The position numbers were made by a program, and so were the translations under genes. Below, piece after piece: positions 41,631 to 52,338 of a stretch of DNA of 64,000 nucleotides. The notes under the pieces are model-generated. The model ran no database searches. It saw only the letters and a list, made by a program, of their open reading frames with translations, and was not told the origin of the DNA. How positions within the stretch are numbered: the first letter of the stretch is position 1; each line of letters begins with the position of its first letter. The DNA is taken from contig NZ_JAGGPB010000048.1 in the NCBI RefSeq assembly GCF_018614055.1, positions 1 to 64,000 on the forward strand, written 5' to 3'. This stretch comes from Streptomyces sp. ISL-98. GTDB taxonomy: Bacteria; Actinomycetota; Actinomycetes; Streptomycetales; Streptomycetaceae.

Positions 41631-42277
41631 CGATTCGGGTACTGGTCGCAGAGGACCAGGCAGCCGTAAGGGCGGGCCTCGTGCTCATCCTGGGCAGCGC
41701 GCAGGACATCGAGGTCGTCGGGGAGGCGGGCGACGGCGAGGCGGCGGTCCGTATGGCGCGCGAGCTCCGCCCGGACCTGGTCCTGATGGATGTGCAGATG
41801 CCGCGCCTGGACGGGGTCTCTGCGACCCGGCAGGTGGTGGGCGAGCAGCTCGCCGACGTACTGATGCTGACCACGTTCGATCTCGACGAGTACGTCTTCG
41901 GGGCGCTGCGCGCGGGCGCATCGGGCTTCCTGCTGAAGAACACCGAAGCCAAGGATCTGATCGAGGCGGTACGTACGGTGGCGCGCGGCGAGGGTCTGAT
42001 CGCGCCCGCCGTCACCCGCCGGCTGATCGCCGAGTTCGCCGCGCCCGCGCCCGTACGCTCCCCCAACGCGCCCGATCCCGCGGTCCTCGACGTCCTCACG
42101 CGGCGCGAGCGGGAGGTGCTCTCGTGTCTGGGCGAGGGCCTGTCGAATGCGGAGATCGCGCTGCGGCTGACGATGGCGGAGGCCACGGTGAAGACGCATG
42201 TGAGCCGGCTGCTGGGGAAGCTGGAGTTGCGCAGCCGGGTGCAAGCCGCCGTACTCGCACAGGAGTTTGGCATCTGA
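41627..42277 (+). CDS. chiR: NarL/LuxR-type response regulator (ChiR-like)
   Basis: A 216-residue protein. The receiver has VLVAEDQ and phospho-acceptor Asp in DLVLMDVQMPRLDG. The LuxR HTH at the C-terminus is LTRREREVLSCLGEGLSNAEI with TVKTHVSRLLGKL. The ATG overlaps the kinase stop. The direct repeats in the chitinase promoter 30-60 bases downstream are its probable target, shared with DasR. Confidence 0.88.
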   Translation: MTIRVLVAEDQAAVRAGLVLILGSAQDIEVVGEAGDGEAAVRMARELRPDLVLMDVQMPRLDGVSATRQVVGEQLADVLMLTTFDLDEYVFGALRAGASGFLLKNTEAKDLIEAVRTVARGEGLIAPAVTRRLIAEFAAPAPVRSPNAPDPAVLDVLTRREREVLSCLGEGLSNAEIALRLTMAEATVKTHVSRLLGKLELRSRVQAAVLAQEFGI

Positions 42278-42306
42278 ACTCCCGATGACCGCGAGACCCG
42301 TTCCTA

Positions 42307-42348
42307 TGGTCCAGACCTCTTGACGATTGGTCCAGACCTTCCTACGCT
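42307..42348 (+). promoter_or_regulatory. Chitinase promoter with two TGGTCCAGACCT repeats
   Basis: Two identical 12-base repeats, TGGTCCAGACCT (42307-42318 and 42328-42339), are 21 bases apart. The -35 TTGACG (42320-42325) lies between them and the -10 TACGCT (42343-42348) is 17 bases on. These repeats are the known control sites of Streptomyces chitinase genes and also match the core of DasR sites (dre). They cover the promoter, so both repression and induction can act here. Confidence 0.9.
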
Positions 42349-42451
42349 CACCGCACCGCAGTGGTGAGCGTGTCATGACAACGAGTGCTCACCGAGCAGC
42401 GGCGCAGGTCCTATCCCCGTTCACCGCCGGACCTCTCTCTCGGGAGCACCC

Positions 42452-44302
42452 TTGAGTACAACTACCCCCCTCCGCACGCGCTTCAGAACCAGAGCGGCAG
42501 CCGGACTGACCGCACTCGTCGTGCCCCTCGCCGCGATGGTCGGCCTGGCCTCCCCCGCCGAGGCCGCCGAATCGGCCACCGCCTCGTACACCAAGGTCTC
42601 GGACTGGGGCACCGGCTTCGAGGGCAAGTGGACGGTGAAGAACACCGGAACCACCACCCTCAGCACCTGGACCGTCGAGTGGGACTTCCCCACCGGTACG
42701 TCCGTCACCTCCGCCTGGGACGCCGACGTCACCAACTCCGGCAACCACTGGACCGCCAAGAACAAGAGCTGGGGCGGCAACCTGGCCCCCGGCGCCAGCG
42801 TCAGTTTCGGCTTCAACGGCACCGGGGCCGGCTCCCCCGCGGGCTGCAAGCTCAATGGCGGCTCCTGCGACGGCGGCTCGGTGCCCGGCGACAACCCGCC
42901 GTCCGCACCCGGCACCCCCTCCGCGAGCACCATCACCAATACGTCGGTGAGCCTGTCCTGGACCGCGGCCACCGACGACAAGGGCGTCAAGAACTACGAC
43001 GTACTGCGCGACGGCGCCAAGGTCGCGACGGTCACCGGCACGTCGTACAACGACAGCGGCCTGACCGCGGGCACCGACTACTCGTACACGGTCCAGGCCC
43101 GCGACACCGCCGACCAGACGGGCCCGGTCAGCGGCGCCCGCGCGGTCAAGACCACCGGCGGCGGCACCGACCCGACCCCCGGCCCGGGTGACCAGGTCAA
43201 GCTGGGCTACTTCACCGAGTGGGGCATCTACGGACGCAACTACCACGTGAAGAACCTGGACACCTCCGGCTCCGCCGGGAAGATCACGCACATCAACTAC
43301 TCGTTCGGCAACGTCCAGGGTGGCAAGTGCACCATGGGCGACAGCTTCGCGGCGATCGACAAGGCGTACACCGCCGACCAGAGCGTCGACGGCAAGGCCG
43401 ACACCTGGGACCAGCCGCTGCGCGGCAACTTCAACCAGCTGCGCAAACTCAAGGCGAAGTACCCGAACCTCAAGGTGCTGTGGTCGTTCGGCGGCTGGAC
43501 CTGGTCCGGCGGCTTCACCGAGGCCGTCAAGAACCCGGCCGCGTTCGCCGACTCCTGCTACAAGCTGGTGGAGGACCCGCGCTGGGCCGACGTCTTCGAC
43601 GGCATCGACCTCGACTGGGAGTACCCGAACGCCTGCGGTCTGTCCTGCGACACCAGCGGCCCGGCCGCGTTCAAGAACATGATGCAGGCCATGCGTGGCA
43701 AGTTCGGTACGAACAACCTGGTCACCGCGGCCATCACCGCCGACGCCTCGGCCGGCGGCAAGATCGACGCCACCGACTACGCCGGAGCGGCCGCGTACTC
43801 CGACTGGTACAACGTGATGACGTACGACTTCTTCGGCGCCTGGGCGGCCAAGGGCCCGACGGCCCCGCACTCCCCGCTGACCTCGTACACCGGCATCCCG
43901 CAGGCCGGATTCAACTCCGCCGAAGCGATCGCCAAGCTCAAGGCGAAGGGCGTACCGGCCAAGAAACTGCTGCTCGGCATCGGCTTCTACGGGCGCGGCT
44001 GGACCGGCGTGACGCAGAAGGAGCCGGGCGGCACGGCGACCGGCGCCGCCACCGGTACGTACGAGTCCGGCATCGAGGACTACAAGGTCCTCAAGGGCAA
44101 GTGCCCGGCCAACGGCACCGTCGCCGGCACGGCCTACGCCCACTGCGGCACCGACTGGTGGAGCTACGACACCCCCGCCACCATCGGCTCCAAGATGAGC
44201 TGGGCGAAGACGCAGGGCCTGGGAGGCGCGTTCTTCTGGGAATTCAGCGGTGACACCGCCAACGGTGAGCTGGTGACCGCGATCAACAACGGTCTGAAGT
44301 GA
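42452..44302 (+). CDS. chiC: Secreted family 18 chitinase with CBM2 and FnIII
   Basis: A 616-residue exoenzyme starting at TTG 42452 with GGGAG upstream. The Sec signal peptide (1-39, cleavage after SPAEAA region) is followed by a CBM2 cellulose/chitin-binding domain (about 41-135, with W residues at 52, 60, 73 and 100), an FnIII domain (about 150-235), a Gly/Pro linker, and a GH18 barrel (about 248-616). The catalytic motif is DGIDLDWE (383-390, acid Glu390). The layout matches Streptomyces ChiC. The end of the gene carries a 13-base duplication, AACGGTCTGAAGT, at the stop. Confidence 0.95.
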   Translation: MSTTTPLRTRFRTRAAAGLTALVVPLAAMVGLASPAEAAESATASYTKVSDWGTGFEGKWTVKNTGTTTLSTWTVEWDFPTGTSVTSAWDADVTNSGNHWTAKNKSWGGNLAPGASVSFGFNGTGAGSPAGCKLNGGSCDGGSVPGDNPPSAPGTPSASTITNTSVSLSWTAATDDKGVKNYDVLRDGAKVATVTGTSYNDSGLTAGTDYSYTVQARDTADQTGPVSGARAVKTTGGGTDPTPGPGDQVKLGYFTEWGIYGRNYHVKNLDTSGSAGKITHINYSFGNVQGGKCTMGDSFAAIDKAYTADQSVDGKADTWDQPLRGNFNQLRKLKAKYPNLKVLWSFGGWTWSGGFTEAVKNPAAFADSCYKLVEDPRWADVFDGIDLDWEYPNACGLSCDTSGPAAFKNMMQAMRGKFGTNNLVTAAITADASAGGKIDATDYAGAAAYSDWYNVMTYDFFGAWAAKGPTAPHSPLTSYTGIPQAGFNSAEAIAKLKAKGVPAKKLLLGIGFYGRGWTGVTQKEPGGTATGAATGTYESGIEDYKVLKGKCPANGTVAGTAYAHCGTDWWSYDTPATIGSKMSWAKTQGLGGAFFWEFSGDTANGELVTAINNGLK

Positions 44303-44332
44303 AAACGGTCTGAAGTAAAAAAGGCCTGAAAA

Positions 44333-44368
44333 AGCCGGGGGGACAGGTTGCGACCTGTCCCCCCGGCT
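44333..44368. terminator. Bidirectional terminator between chiC and DUF2550
   Basis: A perfect 16-base-pair stem (AGCCGGGGGGACAGGT and its complement) with a TGCG loop is preceded by AAAA and followed by CTTTCTG. It serves the two convergent genes. Confidence 0.9.
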
Positions 44369-44379
44369 CTTTCTGTGCT

Positions 44380-44832
44380 CTATGCGACGTTGACTCTCTG
44401 GCCCGGAGGCGCCGCCTCCAGCCAGGCGAGGAAACCGGTCAGCGCGTCCTCGCTCATCGCCAGCTCCAGCCGGATCCCCCGGTGCACACAGCCGAGGATG
44501 ATCGCGTCGGAGAGAAGCGCCAGCTCCTCCTCGCCCTCGGGATGGCGGCGCGACAGCACCTCGATCGCCGAGCGCTCCAGCACGCGGCGCGGGCGCGGGG
44601 CGTACGAGAAGACGCGGAACCACTCGATGCGGTCCCCGCTGTAGCGGGCCACGCCGTACACCCAGCCCTTGCCCGACGTGTCGGACTCCTCGGGGGTGTT
44701 CCAGCGCAGACTGCAGTCGAAGGTGCCGCCGGAGCGCTGGATCAGCCGCCGGCGCAGTCCGAAGACAAAGAGTCCCACCAGTACCAGCGCGACTACCGAG
44801 CCGCTCACGAGCAGAGCGAGGAACATCTCCAC
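44380..44832 (-). CDS. DUF2550 membrane protein
   Basis: A 150-residue protein with one N-terminal membrane segment (FLALLVSGSVVALVLVGLFVFGL) and a soluble domain with GGTFDCSLRW, KGWVYGVARYSGDRIEWFRVFS and ELAMSEDALTGFLAWLEAAPPG, all DUF2550 hallmarks. The family is actinobacterial, sits downstream of atpC, and has no assigned function. It starts 124 bases beyond the atpC stop and may be transcribed with the ATP synthase operon. Confidence 0.88.
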   Translation of the reverse strand: MEMFLALLVSGSVVALVLVGLFVFGLRRRLIQRSGGTFDCSLRWNTPEESDTSGKGWVYGVARYSGDRIEWFRVFSYAPRPRRVLERSAIEVLSRRHPEGEEELALLSDAIILGCVHRGIRLELAMSEDALTGFLAWLEAAPPGQRVNVA

Positions 44833-44955
44833 CGACCTCCTCGCGTCATCCAGTACCAGTAAAGAGAACAGAAATTCAGCTGTATCGCCTCAGCCGCGGC
44901 CCGTCCTGGAGTACCAGTACGGGCCGCGGCTGAGTCAAATCTCTCGGCGCGGGAC

Positions 44956-45330
44956 TCAGTGTCCCGCAACCGCGCGCAGTCGGACGGCGGCGCGACGCTC
45001 GGCAGCGGCATCCGCCTCCGCCTTCGCCCGCTCCAGCGCCCGCTCGGCACGCGCCGGGTCGATCTCTTCCGCCAGCTCGGCGATCTCTGCGAGCAGAGAC
45101 AGCTTGTTGTCGGCGAACGAGATGAACCCGCCGTGCACAGCGGCGACGACAGTGCCGCCGTCGCTCGTACGGATCGTCACCGGGCCCGACTCCAGCACAC
45201 CCAGCAGCGGCTGGTGACCGGGCATGACGCCGATGTCGCCGGACGTGGTGCGCGCGACGACCAGGGAGGCCTCGCCGGACCAGACATTACGGTCCGCCGC
45301 GACCAGCTCGACGTGCAGCTCAGCAGCCAA
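44956..45330 (-). CDS. atpC: F1 ATP synthase epsilon subunit
   Basis: A 124-residue protein. The start is TTG 45330, six bases after AGGAGCC; this gives the family's AAELHVELVAADR beginning, whereas an ATG further upstream does not. The beta-sandwich contains GDIGVMPGHQPLLGVLE, and the C-terminal helical hairpin, rich in Ala and Glu (ARAERALERAKAEADAAAE), can inhibit the rotor. It is the last gene of the atp operon. Confidence 0.95.
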   Translation of the reverse strand: MAAELHVELVAADRNVWSGEASLVVARTTSGDIGVMPGHQPLLGVLESGPVTIRTSDGGTVVAAVHGGFISFADNKLSLLAEIAELAEEIDPARAERALERAKAEADAAAERRAAVRLRAVAGH

Positions 45331-45462
45331 GGTGGCTCCTCGGGTCACCACCCGGCGGTTGAGCCGGGTGTTGGGTCAATTCTAGGGGGCGTACGGAGAG
45401 GGGCGGGACGTACCCGCCCCTCTCCCACGAGTCATCTGAGTCACGTGAGCGACTCACACGAT

Positions 45463-46904
<1,442 letters not shown>

Positions 46905-46905
<1 letters not shown>

Positions 46906-47822
46906 TACTTGTCACTCCCCGCGGTCGCGTCGGCCAGAGCGCTGGCGCCACCGACGATCTCGCTGATTTCCTGGGTGATTTCGGCCTGTCGGGCCGCGTT
47001 GGCAAGCCGGGAGAGGCTCTTGATGAGGTCCCCGGCGTTGTCGGTCGCCGACTTCATCGCGCGGCGGCGGGCGGCGTGCTCGGAAGCGGCAGCCTGCAGC
47101 AGTGCGTTGTAGATACGGCTTTCGACGTAGCGCGGCAGCAGGGCGTCGAGGACGTCCTCCGCCGACGGCTCGAAGTCGAACAGCGGAAGGATCTCGCCCT
47201 TCGCGCCACCCTCCTCCGCTACCTGGTCGAGCGAGAGCGGCAGCATCCGGTTGCTCACCGGGTTCTGCGTCATCATCGACACGAACTCCGTGAAGACGAT
47301 GTGCAGCTCGTCGACACCGCCCTCGGCCGTCTCCGTCTGGATGGCCTCGATCAGCGGTGCGGCGACGTTCTTGGCGTCCCCGTAGCTCGGGCTGTCGGTG
47401 AAGCCGGTCCACGACTCCGCGATCTTGCGCTCGCGGAAGCCGTAGTAGGCGACACCCTTGCGGCCGACGATGTACGTGTCGACCTCCTTGCCCTCACTGC
47501 TGAGCCGCTCACGGAGCCGCTCCGCCGCCTTGATGGCGTTGGAGGAGTAGCCGCCGGCCAGACCGCGGTCGCTCGTGATGAGCAGTACCGCGGCGCGGGT
47601 CGGCGCCTCGGCCTCGGTGGTCAGGGCGTGCTTGGTGGTGGAGCCGGTCGCTACCGCGGTCACCGCACGGGTGAGCTCGTTCGCGTACGGCATCGATGCC
47701 GCCACCTTGCGCTGCGCCTTGACGATGCGCGAGGCGGCGATCATCTCCATCGCCTTGGTGATCTTCTTGGTCGCGGTGACGGCTTGGATGCGACGCTTGT
47801 AGACCCGGAGCTGCGCTCCCAT
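46905..47822 (-). CDS. atpG: F1 ATP synthase gamma subunit
   Basis: A 305-residue rotor shaft. N-terminal RRIQAVTATKKITKAMEMIA and C-terminal LSRLANAARQAEITQEISEIVGGA form the paired helices of the shaft; the actinobacterial internal insertion around EAEAPTRAA is present. It lies 20 bases after atpA. Confidence 0.97.
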
Positions 47823-47842
47823 GAGTCAGGTCCCTTCCGTCG

Positions 47843-49438
47843 TCACTTGGAGACGTTGACGGCCGGGGCGTCCTCGCCCAGAAGCTTGCCGTCGGAGGTC
47901 TCGAACTGCCGCTTGAAGGCCGCGATGGCGTCGGCGATGGACTGCAGCGTGTCGTCCGACATCTTGCCGCCCTCGGCGATCGAGGTGAGGAGGTCCTTGC
48001 GCTCGCGGCGCAGGTACTCCAGCAGCTCGGCCTCGAAGCGACGGATGTCCTCGACCGGTACGTCGTCCATCTTGCCGGTGGTGCCGGCCCAGACGGAGAC
48101 AACCTGCTCCTCGACCGGGAACGGCGCGTACTGCGGCTGCTTCAGCAGCTCGACCATGCGCTTACCGCGCTCCAGCGACGACTTGGAGGCCGCGTCCAGG
48201 TCGGAACCGAAGGCGGCGAACGCCTCCAGCTCGCGGTACTGGGCGAGGTCCACGCGAAGACGGCCGGAGACCTGCTTCATGGCCTTGTGCTGGGCGGAGC
48301 CACCGACACGGGAGACCGAGATACCGACGTTCAGCGCCGGGCGCTGGCCCGCGTTGAACAGGTCGGACTCCAGGAAGCACTGGCCGTCGGTGATCGAGAT
48401 GACGTTGGTCGGGATGAACGCCGACACGTCGTTCGCCCTGGTCTCGACGATCGGCAGACCGGTCATCGAACCGGCGCCCATGTCGTCGGAGAGCTTCGCG
48501 CAGCGCTCCAGCAGACGCGAGTGCAGGTAGAAGACGTCGCCCGGGTAGGCCTCGCGGCCCGGCGGACGGCGCAGCAGCAGCGACACGGAGCGGTAGGCGT
48601 CGGCCTGCTTCGACAGGTCGTCGAAGATGATCAGGACGTGCTTGCCGGCGTACATCCAGTGCTGGCCGATGGCCGAACCGGTGTACGGCGCAAGGTACTT
48701 GAAGCCGGCCGGGTCGGACGCGGGAGCGGCGACGATCGTCGTGTACTCGAGCGCGCCCGCCTCCTCCAGAGCACCGCGCACAGACGCGATGGTGGAGCCC
48801 TTCTGGCCGATGGCGACGTAGATGCAGCGAACCTGCTTGTTCACGTCGCCGGAGCGCCAGTTGTCGCGCTGGTTGATGATCGTGTCGACGGCCAGAGCGG
48901 TCTTGCCGGTCTGACGGTCACCAATGATCAGCTGACGCTGGCCACGGCCGATCGGCACCATTGCGTCGACGGCCTTGTAGCCGGTCTGCATCGGCTCGTG
49001 GACCGACTTGCGGACCATGACGCCAGGGGCCTGCAGCTCGAGGGCGCGGCGGCTGTCGGTCGCGATCTCGCCGAGACCGTCGATCGGGTTGCCGAGCGGG
49101 TCGACAACGCGGCCGAGGTAACCCTCGCCGACGCCGACGGAGAGCACCTCACCGGTGCGCTGCACCGGCTGGCCCTCCTCGATACCGCTGAACTCGCCGA
49201 GGACGATCGCACCGATCTCCCGCTCCTCAAGGTTGAGGGCGAGACCGAGGGTGCCGTCCTCGAACTTCAGCAGCTCGTTCGCCATGGCCGAGGGAAGACC
49301 CTCGACCTTTGCGATGCCGTCGCCGGCAGCGCTGACCGTGCCGACCTCCTCGCGCGAGGCCGCGTCCGGCTGGTACGACTGGACAAAGTTCTCCAGTGCG
49401 TCCCGGATCTCCTCCGGCCGGATCGTGAGCTCCGCCAT
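47843..49438 (-). CDS. atpA: F1 ATP synthase alpha subunit
   Basis: A 531-residue subunit starting MAELTIRPEEIRD at ATG 49438, with AAGGAG upstream; the frame is open to 49513, but the extra residues do not match the family. The nucleotide-binding P-loop is GDRQTGKTALAVD. The conserved VETRANDVSAFIPTNVISITDGQ is present, with ISVSRVGG at the catalytic interface (the Arg finger). A 129-base spacer with a hairpin separates it from atpH. Confidence 0.97.
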   Translation of the reverse strand: MAELTIRPEEIRDALENFVQSYQPDAASREEVGTVSAAGDGIAKVEGLPSAMANELLKFEDGTLGLALNLEEREIGAIVLGEFSGIEEGQPVQRTGEVLSVGVGEGYLGRVVDPLGNPIDGLGEIATDSRRALELQAPGVMVRKSVHEPMQTGYKAVDAMVPIGRGQRQLIIGDRQTGKTALAVDTIINQRDNWRSGDVNKQVRCIYVAIGQKGSTIASVRGALEEAGALEYTTIVAAPASDPAGFKYLAPYTGSAIGQHWMYAGKHVLIIFDDLSKQADAYRSVSLLLRRPPGREAYPGDVFYLHSRLLERCAKLSDDMGAGSMTGLPIVETRANDVSAFIPTNVISITDGQCFLESDLFNAGQRPALNVGISVSRVGGSAQHKAMKQVSGRLRVDLAQYRELEAFAAFGSDLDAASKSSLERGKRMVELLKQPQYAPFPVEEQVVSVWAGTTGKMDDVPVEDIRRFEAELLEYLRRERKDLLTSIAEGGKMSDDTLQSIADAIAAFKRQFETSDGKLLGEDAPAVNVSK

Positions 49439-49482
49439 CTGGGTTCCCTGCTCTCCTTGTTGGGCCCGAAGTTCTTGGGGGT

Positions 49483-49500
49483 CTGGGGGCCGACCCCCAG
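49483..49500 (-). other. Intercistronic hairpin between atpH and atpA
   Basis: CTGGGGG (49483-49489) pairs exactly with CCCCCAG (49494-49500) around CCGA. It lies in the only sizeable gap of the F1 genes, without a T-run. It may be an mRNA-processing or partial termination site that sets the ratio of F1 to Fo products, or just a dispersed repeat. Confidence 0.45.
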
Positions 49501-49567
49501 GAATCTTCTGCAAATCTCTGCACGGCCCAACCGGGCCGCCGGTGATGCTTGTTCAGTTGGTGGCTGA

Positions 49568-50383
49568 TCAGCCGGCCATGCGGCGGGTCGCCTCTTCGAG
49601 GCGCTCCGCGATGGTCCCGTTGATGACCTCGTCGCCGACGCGCACCTGGATCCCGCCGAGGACCTCGGGGTCCACGTCGAGGTTGAGGTGCATCTGGCGT
49701 CCGTACAGCTTCGCCAGTGCTCCGCCGAGACGCTGCTTCTGCTGGTCGGTCAGCGGCACCGCCGACGTGACCACCGCGACCATGCGGTCCCGGCGCTCCG
49801 CGGCGACCTTGGAGATGGACTCGAGGCCCGCCTCCAGGCTACGTCCACGAGGCTGAGTCACGAGACGCACGATGATGCGCTCCGTCACAGCGTGGGCTTT
49901 GCCGCCGAGCAGGCTGCGGAGCAGCTCACCCTTGGCGGCGGCCGTGGCCACCCGGTCGGTCAGCGCCGCCCGCAGCTCAGTGCTGGAAGAGACGATCCGG
50001 CCGAACCGGAACACCTCGTCCTCCACGTTGTCGAGCGCGCCTGCCTGCTGCGCCGCGGTGAGGTCGGCGGTGTCCGCCAGTACCTCGATCGCGTCGACCA
50101 GGTCACGCGAGCGCGACCAGCGGGCGCGGACCATGCCGGAGACCAGGTCGGCGGTCTCGCCGCCCACCTGACCGCTCAGTACTCGCGCGGCCAGTCCGGC
50201 CTTGGCCTCACCGGCCTGCGACGGGTCGGTCAGGACCCGGCGCAGCGACACCTCGCGGTCGAGCAGCGCGGTGACGGCGGCCAGCTCGCCCGCGAGCTTC
50301 GCCGCGTCGACCGACGTGTTGTCGGTCAGCGCGTCGAGACGCTCGCGTGCGGCGGCCAGTGCCTCGCGGCTCGCTCCGTTCAT
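49568..50383 (-). CDS. atpH: ATP synthase delta subunit
   Basis: A 271-residue protein, long compared with the approximately 180 residues of E. coli but normal for actinobacteria, which carry an N-terminal extension. The C-terminal signature is VTSAVPLTDQQKQRLGGALAK with VDPEVLGGIQVRVGDEVIN. It links F1 to the b-subunit stator. The ATG overlaps the atpF stop by four bases. Confidence 0.95.
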   Translation of the reverse strand: MNGASREALAAARERLDALTDNTSVDAAKLAGELAAVTALLDREVSLRRVLTDPSQAGEAKAGLAARVLSGQVGGETADLVSGMVRARWSRSRDLVDAIEVLADTADLTAAQQAGALDNVEDEVFRFGRIVSSSTELRAALTDRVATAAAKGELLRSLLGGKAHAVTERIIVRLVTQPRGRSLEAGLESISKVAAERRDRMVAVVTSAVPLTDQQKQRLGGALAKLYGRQMHLNLDVDPEVLGGIQVRVGDEVINGTIAERLEEATRRMAG

Positions 50384-50925
50384 CGCGCAGCCTCGGCCTT
50401 CTCCTCGAGCTCGCCGAGGAAACGGTCGATGGTGCGGCTCTGCCGGGCGTGGTCCTCGAGGGACTCGCCGACGAGCTTGCCGGCCAGTTCGGTGGCGAGC
50501 TTGCCCACGTCCTGACGCAGCGAGTGTGCGGCCTGCTTACGGTCCGCCTCGAGCTGGGCGTGGCCTGCGGCGATGATTTCCTCGCGCTGGCGCTGACCCT
50601 CTGCGCGAAGTTCTTCCTTCAGCACAGTGCCCTGTTCCAGCGCCTCCTGGCGCAGGCGGGCGGCCTCGTGGCGGGCCTCAGCGAGCTGGGCCTTGTACTG
50701 CTCCAGCACGCTCTGGGCCTCGGTCTGAGCCGCGTCGGCCTTCTCGATACCGCCCTCGATGACCTCGCGGCGCTGCTCCAGAACCTTGTTGATGTTCGGG
50801 AGGAGCTTCTTGGCGAGGAAGCCGAAGACGATAACGAAGGCGATCAGACCGATGACCAGCTCGTCGAGATGCGGGACGAGAGGATTCTGAGGCTCCTCCG
50901 CCTGCGCAAGGAACAGAGCGTTCAC
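50380..50925 (-). CDS. atpF: ATP synthase b subunit
   Basis: A 181-residue stator protein: one membrane segment near the N-terminus (ELVIGLIAFVIVFGFLAKKL), then a long Ala/Glu/Arg helix for dimerisation ending near the C-terminus (RTIDRFLGELEEKAEAAR). It overlaps atpH by four bases. Confidence 0.96.
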   Translation of the reverse strand: MNALFLAQAEEPQNPLVPHLDELVIGLIAFVIVFGFLAKKLLPNINKVLEQRREVIEGGIEKADAAQTEAQSVLEQYKAQLAEARHEAARLRQEALEQGTVLKEELRAEGQRQREEIIAAGHAQLEADRKQAAHSLRQDVGKLATELAGKLVGESLEDHARQSRTIDRFLGELEEKAEAAR

Positions 50926-50966
50926 ATCAGTGCCTTCCGTGAAAGGGGTTGGGCTGTCGGTCCGGC

Positions 50967-51221
50967 TTACTGGTAGACGAAGCCCATGACGATGCCGATG
51001 AGGGCGAGCGCCTCACAGAAGGCGAAACCCATGATCTGGTTGGTGCGGATCAGGCCGGCAGCTTCGGGCTGACGGGCGAGAGCCTGGGTGCCGTTACCGA
51101 AGATGATGCCGACGCCGACGCCGGGGCCGATCGCCGCGAGGCCGTAGCCGATCGAGGCGACGTTGCCGACGACGGTGGTCTTGGCGTCGGCGAGGTTGAT
51201 CATTTCCAGAGCAGCGGACAT
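50967..51221 (-). CDS. atpE: ATP synthase c subunit
   Basis: An 84-residue ring subunit of two membrane helices. The Gly-rich first helix is IGYGLAAIGPGVGVGII, the loop is ARQPE, and the ion-binding Glu70 is in GFAFCEALALIG. The ion site lacks obvious extra sodium ligands, so it is taken as proton-specific. Confidence 0.97.
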   Translation of the reverse strand: MSAALEMINLADAKTTVVGNVASIGYGLAAIGPGVGVGIIFGNGTQALARQPEAAGLIRTNQIMGFAFCEALALIGIVMGFVYQ

Positions 51222-51300
51222 GCCGTTACTTCCTTCTCTTTCACGGACCGGTGGGGGTTGGCCACCGGACGTCTGTTGGACTCAGGGGTGCGGGGCTGGC

Positions 51301-52110
51301 TCAGTGGCTCTTGGCGAGCGCGCCCTGGATGTAGCTGGAGGCCAGGAGCACGAAGACGTACGCCTGGACGGCCTGGATGAACAGCTCGAAGATGGTCATC
51401 GCGAGGACCATGACGAACGAGACGCTGCCGTAGGCAATGCCGATGCCGTTCATCAGGTACCACGCGGCCAGCGTGAACATCACGATCAGCAGGTGGCCGG
51501 CGAACATGTTCGCGAAGAGCCGGACCGCGTGAGTGAAGGGCCGGATGATCAAGTTCGAGAAGAACTCGATCACGACGACGAGCGGCATGACCCAGCCGAG
51601 CGACTTGTCGTAGCCGGTGATGTTCTTCCAGCCGCCGACGAATCCGTGCTTCTTGAAGGTCAGCGAGACCCACAGGACGTACACGATGCCCGCCAGAACA
51701 GCCGGGAAGGCGATCAGCGAAGTGACCGGGAACTGGGCGAGCGGAATGATCGACCAGACGTTGAGAATCCACACGAAGAAGAACAGCGACACCATCAGCG
51801 GGACGTACTTCTCGCCGTCCTTCTTGCCGATGATCTCGTACACGATGCCGCGGCGTACGAAGTCGTAGCCCGCCTCACCGATCATCTGAACCTTGCCCGG
51901 CACCAGCTTCGGCTTGTTGAAGGCCGCCCAGAAGAAGGCGACGATCAGAACCGAGCCGAGGAGCGCGAGCAGCATCGGCTTCGTGAATTCAAACCCCGAC
52001 ACCGTGAAGATGGGCTTGTACACGAAGGTGTGGAGGCCCGGAGCCGGGAACCCGCATCCGGTGAAAATGTGGCAGCTCGCATCAAAGGCAAGCGTTGTGT
52101 CAGCACTCAC
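51301..52110 (-). CDS. atpB: ATP synthase a subunit
   Basis: A 269-residue protein starting at GTG 52110 (VSADTTLAFD), with AAGGAG six bases upstream; an upstream ATG frame to 52146 is not preceded by a ribosome site. There are five or six membrane segments. The essential Arg is in HAVRLFANMFAGHLL. The N-terminus contains GFPAPGLHTFVYKPIF. It forms the half-channels with the c ring. Confidence 0.96.
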   Translation of the reverse strand: MSADTTLAFDASCHIFTGCGFPAPGLHTFVYKPIFTVSGFEFTKPMLLALLGSVLIVAFFWAAFNKPKLVPGKVQMIGEAGYDFVRRGIVYEIIGKKDGEKYVPLMVSLFFFVWILNVWSIIPLAQFPVTSLIAFPAVLAGIVYVLWVSLTFKKHGFVGGWKNITGYDKSLGWVMPLVVVIEFFSNLIIRPFTHAVRLFANMFAGHLLIVMFTLAAWYLMNGIGIAYGSVSFVMVLAMTIFELFIQAVQAYVFVLLASSYIQGALAKSH

Positions 52111-52338
52111 CGCGGGCTCCTTCAGCGTGGCGCATAGGTACGGCAACCTCGTTGTGTCGGCGCGGCACGGAGCCGCGGGTCGGCACTGGACTGGTGGTCT
52201 TACGGACGTGGGCGGGGCGGTTCGGCATCGAGCCTCGCGCTGGGACAGGCGTCAGCTCGGATGCCCGCGCCCGCAGTGCCGCAGTTGGCACCGGACGATA
52301 GCAGGATCTCGAACGGCCATTTATCCCGGCCCTACCCT

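Noticed and set aside
52111..52338. Imperfect direct repeats in the atpI-atpB gap
   Set aside because: Similarity is only moderate (CGGCA-x-CGAGCC-like units) and could be chance at this GC content; no gene or site is supported.
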